From REEB95 sp963810055 (GTDB lineage Bacteria > Pseudomonadota > Alphaproteobacteria > ATCC43930 > CGMCC-115725): a DNA stretch of 64,000 nucleotides. Position numbers and translations under genes: made by a program. The stretch's first letter is position 1; the number at the start of each line of letters is the position of its first letter. Below, in pieces: positions 1 through 8,195 of this stretch. The stretch lies in contig CAWEME010000012.1 of assembly GCA_963810055.1 (NCBI GenBank), forward strand, positions 383,809 to 447,808, written 5' to 3'. Below the pieces are notes generated by a model. The model saw only the letters and a program-made list of their open reading frames with translations. It was not told the DNA's origin and did not search any database.

Positions 1-639
1 GGCGGGATCGCGCTCGATCTTCCGCCGCAGCCGGTAGACATGGGTTTCGAGCGTGTGGGTGGTGACGCCCGAATTGTAGCCCCAGACTTCGTTGAGAAGA
101 ACGTCCCGGCCGATGACCCGCGATCCGGCGCGGTAGAGGAATTTGAGAATCGCGGTTTCCTTTTCGGTGAGCCGCACCTTCTTGCGCTTCGCGTCGTCGA
201 TCAGCAGCTTGGCGCTGGGCCGGAAGGTATAAGGCCCGATGGTGAACACCGCGTCCTCGCTCTGCTCGTGCTGGCGCAGCTGGGCCCTGAGCCGCGCCAA
301 CAGGACGTGGAGCCGGAAGGGCTTGGTGATGTAGTCGTTGGCGCCGCTGTCGAGCCCGAGCACGGCGTCGGCGTCGCTGTCGGCCGCGGTCAGCATCAGG
401 ATCGGCGACCGCACGCCCTCGCGCCGCATCAGCCGGCACAATTCGCGTCCGTCCATGTCGGGCAGTCCCACGTCCAGCAGCACCGCGTCATGGTATTGGC
501 GCTTGACGCATTCGAGCGCCTCGGCCGCCGTGCCGGCCTCGACCGCGGCGAATTCCTCGTGCAGCTGCAATTGCTCGGCGAGCGAATGGCGCAACGCGGC
601 GTCGTCGTCCACGATCAGGATCTTGCGGTTCGAACTCAT
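1..639 (-). CDS. OmpR-family response regulator, 3' end beyond the window
   Basis: DNA-binding response regulator read from an ATG at 637-639 towards position 1, with its C-terminus outside the window. The receiver domain covers about residues 6-120: acidic cluster D11-D13, phospho-acceptor D56 in 'VLLDVGLPD', T84 and K106 in 'ITKPF'. A winged-helix output domain of OmpR/PhoB type follows ('TEKETAILKFLYRAG', 'THTLETHVYRLRRKIE'). No histidine kinase lies next to it inside the window, so the signal is unknown. It is a second OmpR-type regulator besides phoB and differs clearly from it in sequence. The family assignment is secure; the regulon is not inferable. Confidence 0.9.
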   Translation of the reverse strand, partial: MSSNRKILIVDDDAALRHSLAEQLQLHEEFAAVEAGTAAEALECVKRQYHDAVLLDVGLPDMDGRELCRLMRREGVRSPILMLTAADSDADAVLGLDSGANDYITKPFRLHVLLARLRAQLRQHEQSEDAVFTIGPYTFRPSAKLLIDDAKRKKVRLTEKETAILKFLYRAGSRVIGRDVLLNEVWGYNSGVTTHTLETHVYRLRRKIERDPA

Positions 640-668
640 GCCAATTCCGGCTCCCGGCTCGGGATAGT

Positions 669-695
669 GATATAGGGGCTTGAGCCCCGGTCCAA
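669..695 (-). promoter_or_regulatory. possible promoter with small inverted repeat upstream of the response regulator
   Basis: Read on the minus strand there is TTGGAC, a 15-base spacer and TATATC, about 30 bases before the regulator's ATG. The spacer holds a GGGGCT-CA-AGCCCC inverted repeat (675-688). The spacer is shorter than ideal for sigma70, so this is only a candidate, possibly an operator-overlapped promoter. Confidence 0.3.
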
Positions 696-770
696 CCGCG
701 ACCAGCCCGCCCGGCACTTCATGATAGGCGGGGACCGGGCCGTCTCTCCCCGCGGAATTCCGGGAAAGCC

Positions 771-1628
771 TCAGGATTCAAGCACTTGCATCAAGGCGGC
801 GCGGCCGAGGGGGAGATCGGGCGCGGCCAGGAGCCCAAGCAGGCTGAAATGGTCCTCGCCCGGCAATTCAAGGGTTTCGACGGCGGCGCCTTGCTCGCGC
901 CAGGAGGCGGCGAAGCCCCGCGTCTGGCGGCGCAGCTCCAGGCTTTCCCGCCCGCCCGAGGCCACCAGCACGCGGCAGGCGGCGGGCGGCGGCCAGTGCG
1001 CCGGGCTCAGGCGCCAGGCTTCGTCGCGGTCCAGATGCAGGCTGGCGTTGAGAAAGGAAAGCCGCACCGGCTCGAGATCGTAGACCCCGCCCAGGCCGAT
1101 CGCGCTCCGGACCGGCCGGCCCAGAAGCTCATAAGGCCGCGTGGGCATGACCGCCGCCATCATGGCGAGATGCGCTCCGGCGCCGTGGCCGGCGAGATGG
1201 ATGCGCGTCGGGTCGATGTCGAGTTCGGCGGCGTTGCGGTAGAGCCAGACCACGGCTCGCCGCGCCTGCTCGACCATCTCGCCCAGAGTCACCGCCGGCG
1301 CCAGGCCGTAATTGACCAACGCCACCGCGACGCCGCGTTCGAGGAAAGGGGGCGCGAGAAAGGCGAAGCCGCTCTTGTCGAGCGATTGCCAGTCGCCGCC
1401 GTGAAAGAAAACCAGCAACGGAGAGATTTTCCCGGGCACCGGGAAGAAATCCAGATTCTCGCGCGCGCCCGGCCCATAGGCGAGATCGAGCCGGGCCGCG
1501 CCGCCGCCGCGCGCCCGCTCGGACAAATCGTCCCAGCGCCGGATATGATGGAAAAACGACGGCGTCGATGCGCGCGGATTCAATTGCGCGTCGAGATCGG
1601 CCTGCTCGTAGTCGCGGTAAACCGGCAT
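771..1628 (-). CDS. arylformamidase-like alpha/beta hydrolase, nucleophile serine replaced by glycine
   Basis: A 285-residue alpha/beta-hydrolase of the KynB/arylformamidase-esterase type. Visible landmarks are the oxyanion-hole motif 'FFHGGDW' (residues 74-80), the strand-helix 'VALVNYGLAP', and the usual nucleophile elbow position reading 'GHGAGAHL' (147-154). Relatives have GHSAGGHL there, so the catalytic serine is glycine at residue 149 (codon 1182-1184). A candidate acid/histidine region remains near the C-terminus ('GEDHFSLL'). With no serine nucleophile the protein is probably not a normal hydrolase; it may be a pseudo-enzyme or have another role. It is divergent from the glycosyltransferase gene 46 bases away. 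Confidence 0.8.
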   Translation of the reverse strand: MPVYRDYEQADLDAQLNPRASTPSFFHHIRRWDDLSERARGGGAARLDLAYGPGARENLDFFPVPGKISPLLVFFHGGDWQSLDKSGFAFLAPPFLERGVAVALVNYGLAPAVTLGEMVEQARRAVVWLYRNAAELDIDPTRIHLAGHGAGAHLAMMAAVMPTRPYELLGRPVRSAIGLGGVYDLEPVRLSFLNASLHLDRDEAWRLSPAHWPPPAACRVLVASGGRESLELRRQTRGFAASWREQGAAVETLELPGEDHFSLLGLLAAPDLPLGRAALMQVLES

Positions 1629-1674
1629 CGCGCCATCCTAGTGCAAAGCTCGGGGCGTCATGTATAAATCCGGC

Positions 1675-2583
1675 ATGACCGGCGTTTCCTTCGTCGTCAC
1701 CGTCTACAACAAGGCGGGGTTCTTGGCCCCGGTGCTGGGCGCGATCTTCGGTCAGCAGGGCGATTTCGAGCGCGAATACATCTTCATCGACGACGGTTCG
1801 ACCGACGAATCGCCGGAGGTTCTCGCCCGGCTCTGCGCCGGACGGACGGATACGCGCCTGATCCGCCAGGAAAACGCCGGCCCGGCCAAGGCGACCAACG
1901 CCGCCGTCAAAGCGGCGCGGCTTCCCTGGCTCAAGATCGTCGACGGCGACGATCTGCTGGCGCCGTGGTGCACGCAATCCCTGCTCGATGCCGCCTCCCG
2001 CCTGGGCGCCAAATTCGCGCTCGGATCGAACGTCTATTACGAAGCCGGCAGGCCCGAAGATTTCGCGCGCTTTCGTCAGGCCGAAACGGCGCCGCGCAAG
2101 CGCGATTTGTTCGCCGAATGCCTCAAGAACGCGCCCTGCAACCTGACGCCGACGCTGATCGACCGCGCGCTTTATTGGGAAGTGGGCGGCTGCGACGAAC
2201 GGCTTTTCACCCAGGATTTCTCGCTGCTGCTGCGGCTTTCCTGGCGCGAGCAGCCCGCCATGATCGACCGCGTCGTCAGCGCCAGCCCGGCGGAATCGGG
2301 CGGTCGGGTCTCCGGCAACCAGCGCCTCATGCTCAAGGAGATCAACCAGGCGATGCTCTATTTCCTCGCCGAACATCCCGAGCTGCCCTGGCGGCAGCGC
2401 CGCATTGCGCTCGAACGCGCCTGCGGCCGCGCCTGGAAATGGCAGCGCCGGCATCGCGGCGCCTCGATCGGGTCGCGCTGGTTCTGGTTCTACGCGCTGG
2501 CGAAGCTCGCGCCGCCCGGCTTGGCCGCGGCCTTCCTGCCTCGGACCCTCGACGCCTTCGCCGAAACGGACGAGGCGCGATGA
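1675..2583 (+). CDS. family 2 glycosyltransferase (first of a tandem pair)
   Basis: GT-A fold glycosyltransferase of 302 residues. The N-terminus has the nucleotide-binding strand 'SFVVTVYNKA', the acidic 'IDDGSTDES' motif and the 'KIVDGDDLL' DXD-type motif near residues 85-95. A basic C-terminal segment ('WKWQRRHRG') follows. An in-frame ATG also exists at 1660, but the 1675 start matches the N-terminus of the downstream paralogue (M-T-G-x-S-F-V-V-T-V-Y-N-K). It overlaps the next gene by 4 bases (ATGA), so the pair is almost certainly co-translated. The acceptor and sugar are unknown. Confidence 0.85.
   Translation: MTGVSFVVTVYNKAGFLAPVLGAIFGQQGDFEREYIFIDDGSTDESPEVLARLCAGRTDTRLIRQENAGPAKATNAAVKAARLPWLKIVDGDDLLAPWCTQSLLDAASRLGAKFALGSNVYYEAGRPEDFARFRQAETAPRKRDLFAECLKNAPCNLTPTLIDRALYWEVGGCDERLFTQDFSLLLRLSWREQPAMIDRVVSASPAESGGRVSGNQRLMLKEINQAMLYFLAEHPELPWRQRRIALERACGRAWKWQRRHRGASIGSRWFWFYALAKLAPPGLAAAFLPRTLDAFAETDEAR
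2425..2504 (+). repeat. 80-bp repeat shared with 3330-3409 in the neighbouring glycosyltransferase
   Basis: Positions 2425-2504 and 3330-3409 (offset 905) differ at only 3 of 80 bases, whereas the rest of the two genes is much more diverged. The repeat encodes the basic 'AWKWQRRHRGASIGSRW' tail of both proteins. It could mediate unequal crossover that fuses or deletes the pair. Confidence 0.85.
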
Positions 2584-3485
2584 CCGGCATCTCCTTTGTC
2601 GTCACGGTCTACAACAAGGCGCCCTATCTGCCGGCGGTGCTGGCGGCGTTGTTCGGCCAGGAAGGCGATTTCGCGCGCGAATACATCTTCGTCGACGACG
2701 GCTCGACCGACGGCTCGGGCGCGCTGCTCGACAATCTCTGCGCCGGCCGCGCGGATGCGCGGATCATCCATCAGGCCAATGCCGGCCTGTCCGCGGCCAC
2801 CATCGCCGGCGTCAAGGCGGCCAGGCTCCCTTGGCTCAAGCTGGTGGACGGCGACGACGTGCTCGCGCCCTATTGCGCGCGCGTCCTGCTCGACGCGGCT
2901 GTGCTTCTCGACGTCAAGTTCGCCTATGGCGGCTGGGTGGTCTTTCCGCCCGGTGAAAAATTCGATTTCAGCCGCTTCGATCCCGCGCATGCTGCGCCGA
3001 AGCGGGTCGAACCCTTCGGCGAGTTCATCAAGAACTGTCCGGTGACCATGAGCCGCACGCTCATCGAGCTGGCGCAATTCTGGCGAGTGGGCGGCGTCGA
3101 TCCGCGCATTTCGACGGTGGATCATTCGCTGCTGCTGCGGCTCTCCTGGCGAGGGCCCGCGGCGGAGCTGGATTTGGCCCTGGGCGCCACCTCGGAAATC
3201 GTGCCCGGGCGCATGAGCGACAATGTCGGCTTCATGCTGCACGAAACCAACCGCTCCATCCTCTATTTTCTGGACGAGACCGAGGGGATTCCCTGGCGTT
3301 ACCGCTATACCGCGACCGAGCGCGCCTTCGGCCGCGCCTGGAAATGGCAGCGCCGGCATAGAGGCGCCTCGATCGGGTCGCGCTGGTTCTGGCTCTACGC
3401 GCTGGCGAAACTGGGCTTTACCACGGTGGTGGCGCCTTATCTGCCCCAGACCCTCGACGCCTTCGCGCCGGCGCGCGAAAATTAA
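2580..3485 (+). CDS. family 2 glycosyltransferase (second of a tandem pair)
   Basis: A 301-residue paralogue of the preceding gene with the same motif order: 'SFVVTVYNKAP', 'VDDGSTDGS', 'KLVDGDDVL', and a nearly identical basic tail. The start ATG overlaps the stop codon of the upstream gene. The two genes diverge through the middle, where acceptor specificity usually lies, but share an 80-base stretch near the 3' end at about 96 percent identity. This points to tandem duplication with later gene conversion of the tail. Two related but non-identical transferases in an operon often add consecutive sugars, but that is inference. Confidence 0.85.
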   Translation: MTGISFVVTVYNKAPYLPAVLAALFGQEGDFAREYIFVDDGSTDGSGALLDNLCAGRADARIIHQANAGLSAATIAGVKAARLPWLKLVDGDDVLAPYCARVLLDAAVLLDVKFAYGGWVVFPPGEKFDFSRFDPAHAAPKRVEPFGEFIKNCPVTMSRTLIELAQFWRVGGVDPRISTVDHSLLLRLSWRGPAAELDLALGATSEIVPGRMSDNVGFMLHETNRSILYFLDETEGIPWRYRYTATERAFGRAWKWQRRHRGASIGSRWFWLYALAKLGFTTVVAPYLPQTLDAFAPAREN

Positions 3486-3515
3486 AGCCCCGCCGCCCGC
3501 CCGCAGCGGAATCCC

Positions 3516-4340
3516 TCAGGCCGAGCGCCGCGCCGCCTTGATCTCCCTTTCCAGCTCTCTTACCAGCGTGCCTTGCGCCGCGATCATCCCGGTCCGGGTG
3601 GGCGGGCCCTTCAGAATCGTCTCGAATACGACCCCGATCGCCGCGCCCACGAACGGACCGACGATGTAGATCCAGGTGGTCGCGAGATCGCCGCGCACCA
3701 GATCGGGAGCGAGCGAGCGCACCGGGTTCATCGAAGCGCCGCTGAAGGGCGCGGCCCAAAGCCCGGCGAGCGCGATGTAACTGCCGACCGCGATGGCGCC
3801 GTTGGTGCCGATGTTGCGGGCGCCCGAAGCGGTGCCCAGGATCGTATTCACCAGGCCCGCGGTGAGCAGCACTTCCATGGCCAGCGCCTGAAGCGCGTTC
3901 ACGCCCATGCCCGGTTCGGTGGCGCCGAGATTCCCGCTCGTTCCGAACAGAAGGCGCAGGAAGATCGCGGCCAACAGACCGCCCACGATCTGCCCGATGA
4001 TGTAGCCGGGGACGCGGGACCAGGGAAAATTCCGCCGCAAGGCGAAGGCGAAGGTGACGGCGGGATTGAGATGCGCCCCGCTCACCGTGCCCATGAAGTA
4101 GATGATGACCATGACCATGAGGCCGGGCGCCGCCACTTCCATGCCCAAGGTGACGGCGCCGCCGCTCTTCGCCGCCGCCACGCCCGATCCCGCGGCCACC
4201 AGGACCAGCAGGAAGGTCCCCCAGGTTTCCGAGAAAATCCGCCGCCATTCGTAGGACGAATCCAGGAAATTGGGCGGCAGCGATGCGCGCAACATGCGTC
4301 GCAGTTGTCCCTTCTTCAGTTTCTCTTGGCGTGATTTCAT
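3516..4340 (-). CDS. aquaporin/MIP-family channel
   Basis: Integral membrane channel of 274 residues with six predicted transmembrane helices and two half-helix signature boxes: 'HLNPAVTF' (N92-P93-A94) and 'GASMNPVRSLAPD' (N205-P206-V207-R208). The second box is NPV rather than the usual NPA; the following Arg, part of the selectivity filter, is kept. The start at 4338-4340 has a strong GGAGG ribosome-binding site 6 bases upstream. The N-terminus is long and basic (about 35 residues before the first helix). It probably conducts water or small neutral solutes; glycerol specificity cannot be told from this alone. Confidence 0.9.
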   Translation of the reverse strand: MKSRQEKLKKGQLRRMLRASLPPNFLDSSYEWRRIFSETWGTFLLVLVAAGSGVAAAKSGGAVTLGMEVAAPGLMVMVIIYFMGTVSGAHLNPAVTFAFALRRNFPWSRVPGYIIGQIVGGLLAAIFLRLLFGTSGNLGATEPGMGVNALQALAMEVLLTAGLVNTILGTASGARNIGTNGAIAVGSYIALAGLWAAPFSGASMNPVRSLAPDLVRGDLATTWIYIVGPFVGAAIGVVFETILKGPPTRTGMIAAQGTLVRELEREIKAARRSA

Positions 4341-4476
4341 GGCGACCTCCAATTCAGGGATGCGGCTCGAATGTGACGGAATCGAGGCAATTGCGATTTT
4401 CATCGATACCAGGAAAGCCGAGGGTTTCGCAAACATCCGGCTGTGGTAGAAGCATGCCCGGCAGCATGAGGGTTTG

Positions 4477-4653
4477 ATGGCGCGACGGGCCAAGGACGAT
4501 CTGCGCGGCGACCGGAGAGAACGGTCCGCGCGGCGAGGCGGCGGAACGCGCCGGGGCACGGCGCGAAGCTGGATGGTCGCGGCGTTCTGGGCGTTCCTGC
4601 TGATCGGCGGCGTGTCGCTTATTTGCGCTATGGCGAGGGATTACCGTCGCTAA
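4477..4653 (+). pseudogene. stranded N-terminal fragment of penicillin-binding protein 1A
   Basis: An ATG at 4477 opens a reading frame encoding a basic tail ('MARRAKDDLRGDRRERSARR') and the first part of a membrane helix ('MVAAFWAFLLIGGV'). The same helix starts the large PBP at 4733. After 4614 the copy loses single bases relative to the second copy, leaves frame and stops at TAA 4651-4653. It therefore looks like the original 5' end of the PBP gene, separated from its body by a 160-base duplication. Either this is a real duplication or an assembly join of two overlapping contig ends. Confidence 0.7.
4492..4614 (+). repeat. direct repeat, copy 1 (123 bp identical to 4652-4774)
   Basis: Bases 4492-4614 are identical to 4652-4774, a 160-base offset. 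Similarity continues a little past the right end of copy 1 with two single-base deletions. The repeat covers the 5' part of the PBP gene. Confidence 0.95.
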
Positions 4654-4774
4654 GGACGATCTGCGCGGCGACCGGAGAGAACGGTCCGCGCGGCGAGGCG
4701 GCGGAACGCGCCGGGGCACGGCGCGAAGCTGGATGGTCGCGGCGTTCTGGGCGTTCCTGCTGATCGGCGGCGTG
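4652..4774 (+). repeat. direct repeat, copy 2 (123 bp identical to 4492-4614)
   Basis: Second copy of the PBP 5' duplication. The 160-base offset is not a multiple of three, so the ATG at 4477 in copy 1 cannot be joined in frame to the gene body that continues from copy 2. Confidence 0.95.
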
Positions 4775-6682
4775 CTCGCTTATTTCGCGCTCACCCTGCC
4801 GCCGACCGGCGATCTCACCGTCTCGGAGCGCCGTCCCTCCGTCACCATGGTGGCGGAAGACGGCACGCTGATCGCGACCTTCGGCGATCTGTTCGGCCAG
4901 CCGGTGCACTTGAAGGAACTGCCGCGCTACGTGCCCCAGGCGGTGATCGCCACCGAGGATCGCCGCTTCTATCACCATTTCGGCATCGATCTCTTGGGCC
5001 TGTTGCGCGCGGCCTTCGCCGATCTGCGCGCCGGCCACATCGTCCAGGGCGGCAGCACCATCACCCAGCAGCTCGCCAAGAACCTGTTCCTCACGCCCGA
5101 ACGCACCATCTCGCGCAAGATTCGCGAGACCATGCTGGCGCTGTGGCTCGAGCACAAATTCACCAAGAACCAGATCCTCGAGCTTTACCTCAACCGGGTC
5201 TATCTCGGCGCCGGGACCTACGGCGTCGACGCCGCGGCGCAGCGCTATTTCGACAAACCGGCCAAGGATTTGTCGCTCTACGAGGCGGCGGTGATCGCCG
5301 GGCTGTTGAAGGCGCCGACGCGCTTCAGCCCGGCCAATGACGGCGGCCGCGCCGCCGAACGCGCCGACCAGGTGCTCGCCGGCATGGTGGAGGAGGGCTA
5401 CATCACCCCGGCCCAGGCGCGCGCGGCTTCGCAACAGAAGACCCAGCTGGCGAGAACCGCCAAGGCGCGCCCCGGCAGCCGCTATTTCGCCGATTGGGTG
5501 GCGGAGCAGGTCCCGGGCTTCGCCGACGTCAACGGCCGCGACGTGGTCATCACCACTACCCTCGATCCCCGGATGCAGACCCTGGCCGAAAAGGCGGTGG
5601 ACGGCACGCTCGACGCCGACGGCAAGAAATACAACGTGACGCAGGGCGCGCTGGTGGCGATCTCGACCGACGGCGCGGTCAGGGCCATGGTCGGCGGGCG
5701 CAGCTACGGCGACAGCCAATTCAACCGCGCCACCCAGGCGCTGCGCCAGCCGGGCTCATCCTTCAAGCCGTTCGTCTATCTCGCGGCCTTGGAGCGCGGC
5801 TTGCAGCCGACCGACGTGTTCAACGACGCGCCGGTGACCATCGGCGATTACCAGCCGCACAACTACGAAAACACCTACCGGGGCGACGTCACCGTCTCCG
5901 ACGCGATCGCCTATTCGATCAACACGGTGGCGGTGCAGGTGCTGGCGCGCGCCGGGGTCGACAACGTGATCGCCGCGGCGCAGCAGCTCGGCATCACCTC
6001 GGATTTGCCGCGCGATGCCAGCCTCGCGCTCGGCACCGGCTCGGTCACGCTCATGGAAATGACCGCGGCCTACGCGGCTTTCGCCTCGGGCGGCGTCGCC
6101 GCCTGGCCGCACGGCATCATCGAGATCCGCGACGCCCATGGCGGCGTGCTTTATCACCGCGAGGGCTCGGGCGGGCCGCAGGTCATAGCCCCCGCCATCG
6201 CCGCCACCATGAACCAGCTCCTCACCGGCGTGATCGATTACGGCACCGGCCGCGCCGCGGCGATCGGCCGTCCGGAGGCGGGCAAGACCGGCACGACGCA
6301 GGATTTCCGCGACGCCTTGTTCATCGGCTACACCGCCGATCTGGTGACCGGGGTGTGGTTCGGCAACGACGACAATTCGCCCATGAAACACGTGACCGGC
6401 GGCATGCTGCCGGCGCGCACCTGGCATAATTTCATGGCGGCGGCGGAACAGAACATGCCGGTGCGGCCGTTGCCGATGCCCGGCCAGGCCGTGGCCAACA
6501 CCGCGCCGCCGGCCCCGCCCTCGCCGCCGTTGTCGCTGCTGCCGCCGCCGCCCAGCCCCGGCCCCGGTGCCGCGCCGCCGCGCCCTGCGGAAGGCACCGA
6601 AGGCGGCATTCTGCAAGGCCTGGTCAATTCGATCTTCGGGCCGCCCAATCCTTCGCACCGGCCGCCCGCCGCGCAGCCGTAA
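4733..6682 (+). CDS. mrcA: class A penicillin-binding protein 1A (transglycosylase/transpeptidase)
   Basis: Bifunctional peptidoglycan synthase anchored by an N-terminal helix. The GT51 domain shows 'EDRRFYHHFGID' (E75 catalytic), 'GGSTITQQLAKN', 'RKIRE' and 'ILELYLN'. The transpeptidase domain has the SxxK box S342-S-F-K345 ('GSSFKPF'), 'YSIN' as the SxN motif and 'KTGTT' at K518. A proline-rich tail of about 60 residues ends the protein. The normal start is probably the ATG at 4477, which supplies a basic cytoplasmic tail. The duplication at 4492-4774 leaves 4733, at the start of the membrane helix and without a clear ribosome-binding site, as first usable ATG. All catalytic motifs are intact. 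Confidence 0.92.
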   Translation: MVAAFWAFLLIGGVLAYFALTLPPTGDLTVSERRPSVTMVAEDGTLIATFGDLFGQPVHLKELPRYVPQAVIATEDRRFYHHFGIDLLGLLRAAFADLRAGHIVQGGSTITQQLAKNLFLTPERTISRKIRETMLALWLEHKFTKNQILELYLNRVYLGAGTYGVDAAAQRYFDKPAKDLSLYEAAVIAGLLKAPTRFSPANDGGRAAERADQVLAGMVEEGYITPAQARAASQQKTQLARTAKARPGSRYFADWVAEQVPGFADVNGRDVVITTTLDPRMQTLAEKAVDGTLDADGKKYNVTQGALVAISTDGAVRAMVGGRSYGDSQFNRATQALRQPGSSFKPFVYLAALERGLQPTDVFNDAPVTIGDYQPHNYENTYRGDVTVSDAIAYSINTVAVQVLARAGVDNVIAAAQQLGITSDLPRDASLALGTGSVTLMEMTAAYAAFASGGVAAWPHGIIEIRDAHGGVLYHREGSGGPQVIAPAIAATMNQLLTGVIDYGTGRAAAIGRPEAGKTGTTQDFRDALFIGYTADLVTGVWFGNDDNSPMKHVTGGMLPARTWHNFMAAAEQNMPVRPLPMPGQAVANTAPPAPPSPPLSLLPPPPSPGPGAAPPRPAEGTEGGILQGLVNSIFGPPNPSHRPPAAQP

Positions 6683-6722
6683 GGCTGCGCCAAATCTCGG
6701 CGCGCCGTGATCGTGAAAAATC

Positions 6723-7148
6723 TCAGGCGGCGCCGACGGCCTCGCCCTGGAAGCGGCGCGGGCGGCCTTCCCCGTCCAGCGCCACGAAGGTGAATTCGGC
6801 CTCGGTCACCTTGACGCGCGCGCCTTGTCCGGCGCGCAACACCCAGACCTCGATGTGAAAACTGGCCGAGGTCGTGCCGATGCGCCGCAGGTCGGTGTAG
6901 CAGCACACCACGTCGCCCACCTTCACCGGGCAGAGGAACGCCATGTCGGTGACGGCGACGGTGGTGACGCGGCCCTGGGCATGCCGGGTCGCGGTCATCA
7001 TGCCGGCGCTGTCCATCATCGCCATGATCCAGCCGCCGAAAATCTCGCCATTGGGATTGGTGTCGGCCGGCATGGCGACGGAGCGCGCGGCCAATTCGCC
7101 GCGCGGGCCGGTCAGCTCATCGGCTTCTTGAACGGTATAGGGCCACAT
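6723..7148 (-). CDS. YciA-like acyl-CoA thioesterase (hotdog fold)
   Basis: Single hotdog domain of about 141 residues with the YciA-type motif 'ADTNPNGEIFGGW' followed by 'MMDSAGMM', placing the catalytic Asn/Asp region early in the protein. It should hydrolyse acyl-CoA esters in the cytosol. Two ATGs are possible: 7163 and 7148. The latter is preferred because a GGAG sits at the right distance upstream, formed by the codons after the first ATG. A good AT-rich promoter candidate lies about 60 bases upstream. The physiological acyl chain is unknown. Confidence 0.85.
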   Translation of the reverse strand: MWPYTVQEADELTGPRGELAARSVAMPADTNPNGEIFGGWIMAMMDSAGMMTATRHAQGRVTTVAVTDMAFLCPVKVGDVVCCYTDLRRIGTTSASFHIEVWVLRAGQGARVKVTEAEFTFVALDGEGRPRRFQGEAVGAA

Positions 7149-7207
7149 ACGGTCTTTCTCCATTGCCCGATCTGTGGCGTTTCACACCCCAGGCACGGTT
7201 GAGGTTG

Positions 7208-7235
7208 ATATTGCACTGCACCATGTTACATTCAA
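7208..7235 (-). promoter_or_regulatory. candidate promoter of the thioesterase gene in an AT-rich island
   Basis: Read on the minus strand: TTGAAT, 16 bases, CAATAT, about 60 bases before the thioesterase start. The surrounding 7200-7280 stretch is strikingly AT-rich for this genome. It is flanked by near-inverted copies of a TGCAnTGCACC element (7212-7222 and 7263-7273). Confidence 0.45.
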
Positions 7236-7276
7236 GTGACTAATATAATTAATGATTTTTCAGGTGCATTGCACAA
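7211..7276. repeat. inverted repeat around the AT-rich intergenic island
   Basis: TTGCACTGCACC at 7211-7222 and GGTGCATTGCACAA at 7263-7276 are inverted near-copies (one mismatch over 11 bases). The right arm contains the palindrome GTGCATTGCAC. About 40 AT-rich bases lie between. It could be a regulator binding pair or a DNA scar; no transposase is present. Confidence 0.5.
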
Positions 7277-7366
7277 ATAACGGCCAATTCCGGCCCGGCC
7301 TGGATCTCCAGCACCAGCACCCGGCGGCGCCCGGCGCGGCCTCGGGCCGCGCAAAATCAAAGGCCT

Positions 7367-8195
7367 TCAACTTTCTCGAGCAAGAACCAAACGGCGATAG
7401 ACATCGACCAGGATCGAGGCGCCCAGGGCCACGATCAGGAAATTGACCACGGTGTCGATCACCCCGGCGAGCAGGTAGAGGCCCATGGGCGGCGCGAGCG
7501 CGGGGTCGTCGGGTTGCAGATCGCCCAATTGCAGATCGAGCGCCGTGAACACCACGCCCAGAACCAACACCACGGATAAAACCAGGGGCAATCCTGCCAG
7601 CAAGCCGCAAGCGACCAGGCGCCAGGTGTTGCCGCGCATCGCCCGCCACGCCGCGCCCGGTCCCAGAAGCTGGCCGTAGGCCGCGGCCGGGAACAAGAGC
7701 GAGAGGCGCACCATGCCAAGCCATAGCGGCAAGGCCATGGCCGCCGCGAGAACCAGCAGCAGGAACTGGCCCGATTGAACCAGATCCTCGCCGCCCGAAA
7801 GCAGAAACACCAGGGCGAACAGGACCAGGTTGGCGAGATAGAAGATGAAGGTATAGAGCAGGAACCACAGCCAGGTCCTGAACCAGGAGACCGGCGCCGT
7901 TCTGGCCGGACCCGGGAACAGCATCATCTGGTGCCAACGCACGGCGAAGGCGTTGAGACACAAGCCGCCCGCCGCCAGTTGGACGACATCCGGCAGGATG
8001 CGGAGCACGGCGCTGTCGGAATCGGGCGCCGCCAGCCAGGGCAGCCAGGCCGGCATGATCGCACACCGCCAGCAGCAGCAACAGGGGCAGCCAGGCGAGT
8101 TCGAGGAACAGCCCCAACCGGCCGAAGACGAACCGGTAAGCCCCGACCGTCACCACCGCGACCGGAATCCTGACGGGCGAAAGGGCCGCTTCCAT
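7367..8195 (-). pseudogene. multi-pass membrane protein of unknown function, broken by a +1 frameshift
   Basis: The start at 8195 (GGAG upstream) encodes a hydrophobic N-terminus ('YRFVFGRLGLFLELAWLP'), then the frame shifts at about 8057-8063. The rest continues from an ATG at 8056 ('MPAWLPWLAAP') with several strongly hydrophobic helices down to 7367. Removing one base between the codons for Val-Cys and Ile-Met-Pro joins both parts into one protein of about 275 residues. The 229-residue C-terminal part is the longest intact frame (7367-8056). No family with a known function was recognised. The lesion may be a real mutation or a sequencing indel. Confidence 0.7.
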
